Below, piece by piece: positions 60,831 to 64,000 of a stretch of 64,000 nucleotides of DNA. The stretch spans positions 7,859,001-7,923,000 of the forward strand of contig NZ_CP108370.1 of assembly GCF_035953295.1 (NCBI RefSeq), given 5' to 3'. This DNA is from Streptomyces sp. NBC_01335 (GTDB lineage Bacteria > Actinomycetota > Actinomycetes > Streptomycetales > Streptomycetaceae). Positions within the stretch are counted from its first letter, which is position 1; each line of letters begins with the position of its first letter. The notes under the pieces are model-generated. The model ran no database searches. It worked only from the letters and a program-made list of their open reading frames with translations, and was not told the origin of the DNA. Made by a program: the position numbers and the translations under genes.

Positions 60831-63800
60831 CTACCGGCCGGACGCGGCGGCGGTGTTGGCGGTGCCGTTGATGACGAACTGTGATCCGGGTTCGATCAGC
60901 ACGTCGCCCTGGGCGGAGCCGGTGATCGTCACGTTCGTCAGGGTGGCGCTGCCCCTGGCTCCTCCGTGCGCGAGGATGCCCGAGCCGTTGGGCGAGTTGG
61001 TGATCCGGACGTTCGAGATCTGCGCTCCGGGAACGGAGCCCCCGCCCGTCTTGAACTGGATGCCGTCGTAGGTCGAGTCCTGGATGTCCGTGTCCCTGAT
61101 CGTGACACCGGGAATGTCGGGACCGGCCGCGAACAGGGTGATGGCACCGAACTCCTGCGCCTCGCCCCAGAAGGCGCCGCCCGTCCGGTAGAGGGCGTTG
61201 TTGGCGATCAGGGTCTGCCCGGAGAAGGGCAGCGGGTCGTGGTCGGTCGCCAGCATGATGCCGGGGTAGTTCATGGTGTCGGAGACGATGTTGTTCTCGA
61301 TGGTGTTGCCGTAACCGCCGTAGACCGCGATGCCGTTGGCCCGCCAGGGCAGGGCGATCGTGTTGTTGCGGAAGTGGTTGTCGTGGCCGATGTCCACCGA
61401 CTGGTTCTTCACGTACTTGTTCGACCAGACGGCGAGCGAGTCGTCCCCGGTGTTCCGGAAGGAGGAGTTGAAGACCGTCGAATTGCGGGTTCCGTTGGAG
61501 AGGTTGATGCCATCCGCATATGTGTTGCGAATGCGCATTCCGGTGAATTCGACACCGTCTCCGGGGCCCCAGAGCTCGGGAATGTTGTCGTAGTCGCGGC
61601 CCACCCACACCCCGACGTTGGAGTGCTCCAGCCAGACATTGGTGATCTTGGTGTTGGTGCCGAAGCGCCCGTTGAGGCCGACTCCGCCCTCGGCGTTGCC
61701 GTCACCGCCCCGGATCGTGCCGGAACCGAAGATCGCGATGTCGGAGATGGTGGTGTTGTCGTCGATGTCGAAGCCGAAGTTCCCCTCGTGCGGGTGGTTG
61801 ATGCCGCCCGCGTTCTGCGGCTGGATGAGGGAGTAGAGCTGGGAGTGCCACATGCCCGCACCGCGGATCGTGACGTTCCGGATGCCCACCTGGTTGTACT
61901 GCCCGCGGTTGAGCGGGTCGTCGGTCAGGATCTTCTGCTCCTGCCGCCACTGCCCGGCCGGAATCCACACACAGCCGATCTCGCCGTTCTGGTCGGCCGT
62001 CACCGCCCGCTGGATGGCGTCGGTGTCGTCGATGCCGTCGTTGGGCACGGCCCCGTAGGCGGTGATCGAGACGCAGCCGGCGGGCTGCGCCGTCGGCGCC
62101 GCCACCTGCTCCAGGTCCACGAGGTCGATGATGTAGAAGGACGCGGTGTCGCCCGCGTCGCGCTGGAGACGGAACTTCGTACCGACCGGGTAGGTCTGAC
62201 CGAGCAGCGCGTTCGACTCGTCGAAGAGCCTGCGCGCGTCGGCCTGCGGCTGGTTGGTCAGCCCCTCCGGGCTGTCCGTGTCGCCGTACAGCCAGCTGTG
62301 CTTGGAGGAGAGGGTCAGCTTCCGGGCGAAGGTGTTGTTGACGTAGAGGCTGATCGTGGCCTCCGCACCGCCGCCGCCGGGGGCGTCGGGGATGGAGTTG
62401 CGGACCACGAGGGAGTTGGTGGGCACGGTCGAGGTGATCTCGACGTACTGGCCGGTGGAGTTGAGCCGAACCGACTGCCGGCCGGAGGACTCGGTGGCGA
62501 AGTTGGTGTGCCCGAAAGTGCGTTGCTGGTCGGAGGTGAGCAAGGTGCCCTGGTAGGAGCCTTGCTCCGCCTCGTACTCGGTGTACGGCACCGCGGCACC
62601 GCGGCCCACCACGATGGCGCGGGAGAAGACGTTGTTGTTCTCGTTGGTCTCGGTGAGGACACCGGTCGCGTCCGCGGTGGCGGTCAGATTGGCCCCACCG
62701 CTCTTCGCGGTCCACGTGCCGCTGATCGGCACGGTGACCGTGCCCCCGGCGGGAACGGCCCCGGTGGTTCCGTTCAGCGTGGTGCTCTCCACCTGGAGGC
62801 GAGTCACCGTCGAGGAGCTCACCGCTGTGGTACCCCGGTTGTTCACCGACACGGTGAAGGTGACGGCGGCACCGACCGCCGGGCTGGACGGGCTGGAGGA
62901 GATGCCCGTCACCTGGAGGTCGGGCCCGGGGCTCTGGGCGACCACGAGCTTCGAGGCGGCGGTGCGGCTGTTGTTGCTGTTGTCCTGCTCGACGACGGTG
63001 TCGGTCGGGTCGACCACCGCTGAGACGGAGTACGTACCCATCGGACGCTTGCCCGCACTCACCGGGACGGTGGCCGAGGCGCCGGCCGCGAGCGCGCCCA
63101 CCGAGGCGCTGCCGACGACCTGGCCCTCCAGGCTGACGTCGACCGTCGTCGCGGGGGCCGCCGCCGAACCCGCGTTGCGCACCGTGGCGTTCACGGTCAC
63201 CGCGTCGCTCTCGGAGGGGGAGGAGGGCGACCAGGTCAGGTCGGAGAGGATCAGGTCCGGGTTGGGTGCGGCCGTGCCGACCACCTGGACCTCGGCGACC
63301 TGGGCGCCGGGAGCACCGGTGTTGGAGAAGAACTTCAGTTGCACGTCGGCGTACCGCCCGCTGACCGGGACCGTCACCGTGTTTCCGTTGCCGGACGGCG
63401 AGAAGGCGTAGTCGGCCTGGCTCTTCAGCGAGGTGAACCCGGTGGCGGACTGCGCCCGGCCCAGCACCTGGAGGCTCTGGGTACGGGCTCCCCACGCCGC
63501 GTCCGGCGAGAGCTTGACGACGACGGCCGAGAGATCGGCGTCGGAGCCGAGCTTCACCGTCAGCGTGGCGGGATAGCCGTTCGACTCCCAGTAGGTGTCG
63601 CGGCGGTCGTCATTGGCGTTGGTGCCCAGGTACGTCTGCGCGTACGAGGACGCCTCGATCGGCTTGTTCAGCGCGAGGTTGGTGCCGGTGGGCGTCGGCG
63701 TGCCGGGGTCCGTGCCGCCCGCTGCCTCCCCGTAGACCTCCAGCTGGGAGAGCTGCGCCGCGTTCCAGCCGGTGTTCGCGGTCACCAGCACCCGTACGTA

Positions 63801-64000
63801 CCGCACCTGCGCCGCGGTGAAGCCGACGGTGACGGTGTTGCTCGCGGCCGGCGTGAACGACCGGGCCGCCGAGGCGGACAGAGTGTTGAAGCCGGTGCCG
63901 TCCGTGCTGCCCTGGACGGCGAGCGTCTGGGTGCGCGCCTCCCAGGTGTTCGGCAGCTTCAGCACCACCTGGTCGACGCCGGACGTGGCGCCCAGATCCA
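60831..64000 (-). CDS. Multidomain GH87 alpha-1,3-glucanase (mutanase), 5' end outside window
   Basis: About 1,056 residues are visible and the N-terminus lies beyond base 64000. From the edge: two discoidin-type domains (SQLEVYGEAAGG; ALNKPIEASSYAQ, DRRDTYWESNGYPATLTV), two CARDB-like domains (DLILSDLTWSPSSPSESD; DLQVTGISSSPSSPAVG), a CBM-like region (YTEYEAEQGSYQGTLL, VRLNSTGQYVEIT), then a right-handed beta-helix (VSITAYGAVPNDGIDDTDAIQ, VWIPAGQW). The catalytic region YADGINLSNG...NTGDDSLAVW has Asp residues 23 and 24 apart, as for the three catalytic Asp of known GH87 alpha-1,3-glucanases. It should be exported and cut alpha-1,3-glucan of fungal walls or dental/soil biofilms. Confidence 0.9.
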   Translation of the reverse strand, partial: DLGATSGVDQVVLKLPNTWEARTQTLAVQGSTDGTGFNTLSASAARSFTPAASNTVTVGFTAAQVRYVRVLVTANTGWNAAQLSQLEVYGEAAGGTDPGTPTPTGTNLALNKPIEASSYAQTYLGTNANDDRRDTYWESNGYPATLTVKLGSDADLSAVVVKLSPDAAWGARTQSLQVLGRAQSATGFTSLKSQADYAFSPSGNGNTVTVPVSGRYADVQLKFFSNTGAPGAQVAEVQVVGTAAPNPDLILSDLTWSPSSPSESDAVTVNATVRNAGSAAAPATTVDVSLEGQVVGSASVGALAAGASATVPVSAGKRPMGTYSVSAVVDPTDTVVEQDNSNNSRTAASKLVVAQSPGPDLQVTGISSSPSSPAVGAAVTFTVSVNNRGTTAVSSSTVTRLQVESTTLNGTTGAVPAGGTVTVPISGTWTAKSGGANLTATADATGVLTETNENNNVFSRAIVVGRGAAVPYTEYEAEQGSYQGTLLTSDQQRTFGHTNFATESSGRQSVRLNSTGQYVEITSTVPTNSLVVRNSIPDAPGGGGAEATISLYVNNTFARKLTLSSKHSWLYGDTDSPEGLTNQPQADARRLFDESNALLGQTYPVGTKFRLQRDAGDTASFYIIDLVDLEQVAAPTAQPAGCVSITAYGAVPNDGIDDTDAIQRAVTADQNGEIGCVWIPAGQWRQEQKILTDDPLNRGQYNQVGIRNVTIRGAGMWHSQLYSLIQPQNAGGINHPHEGNFGFDIDDNTTISDIAIFGSGTIRGGDGNAEGGVGLNGRFGTNTKITNVWLEHSNVGVWVGRDYDNIPELWGPGDGVEFTGMRIRNTYADGINLSNGTRNSTVFNSSFRNTGDDSLAVWSNKYVKNQSVDIGHDNHFRNNTIALPWRANGIAVYGGYGNTIENNIVSDTMNYPGIMLATDHDPLPFSGQTLIANNALYRTGGAFWGEAQEFGAITLFAAGPDIPGVTIRDTDIQDSTYDGIQFKTGGGSVPGAQISNVRITNSPNGSGILAHGGARGSATLTNVTITGSAQGDVLIEPGSQFVINGTANTAAASGR

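Noticed and set aside
1..64000. Search for tRNA, rRNA, insertion sequences, integrase or attachment sites
   Set aside because: No cloverleaf-like segment, transposase or integrase frame, or tRNA-end direct repeat was recognised by reading; a tool scan would be firmer.

Overview
The window is high-GC actinomycete DNA. Codons end almost always in G or C, start codons are often GTG, there are many TetR regulators and Tat/Sec-exported hydrolases, and a gamma-butyrolactone-receptor homologue is present. The organism is most likely a Streptomyces or a close relative. I saw no rRNA, tRNA, CRISPR array, phage or transposase gene.

Bases 1-17,000 form a CoA-linked catabolic block. It opens with the 3' end of a DUF2236-type oxygenase that resembles latex-clearing protein (Lcp/MpaB family). 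Next come a double-domain TetR, a GXWXG/DUF4334 protein with a zinc alcohol dehydrogenase, and a TetR divergent from a run of alpha-methylacyl-CoA racemase-type transferase, broken LLM oxidoreductase, acyl-CoA dehydrogenase, thiolase, FadB-like enzyme and long-chain acyl-CoA synthetase. A second acyl-CoA dehydrogenase, its TetR and an aldehyde dehydrogenase follow; the two structural genes share a 33-bp promoter element. Together these enzymes could oxidise an aldehyde or alcohol to an acid, activate it and take it through beta-oxidation, with racemisation of a methyl branch. That fits isoprenoid or branched-chain breakdown, and I propose it as an inference.

Bases 17,000-26,200 hold an MFS exporter, remnants of a siderophore ABC transporter, a truncated exo-rhamnogalacturonan-lyase-like gene beside a DUF6250 secreted protein, a PhoD phosphatase followed by a discoidin-domain protein, a secreted lipase, and a MarR/MFS pair with an inverted-repeat operator.

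Bases 26,200-49,300 are a protease island. It holds four large secreted subtilisin-family (S8) proteases and one M4 metalloprotease, interleaved with three related regulators. Two of these regulators pair an N-terminal TrmB-like HTH with a C-terminal LuxR-like HTH. Two of the S8 promoters share a palindrome-like site.

Bases 49,300-64,000 hold a DUF917 / OPT transporter / AroM / IclR locus with one operator sequence in both promoters, a methyltransferase, a gamma-butyrolactone-receptor-like TetR divergent from a HAD phosphatase, dihydroxyacetone kinase DhaK-DhaL without DhaM, an HhH-GPD protein, a BASS-family transporter, and the 3' part of a multidomain GH87 alpha-1,3-glucanase running off the right edge. 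Many genes end in perfect GC-rich hairpins without a T-run. Short degenerate tandem duplications recur at gene junctions.
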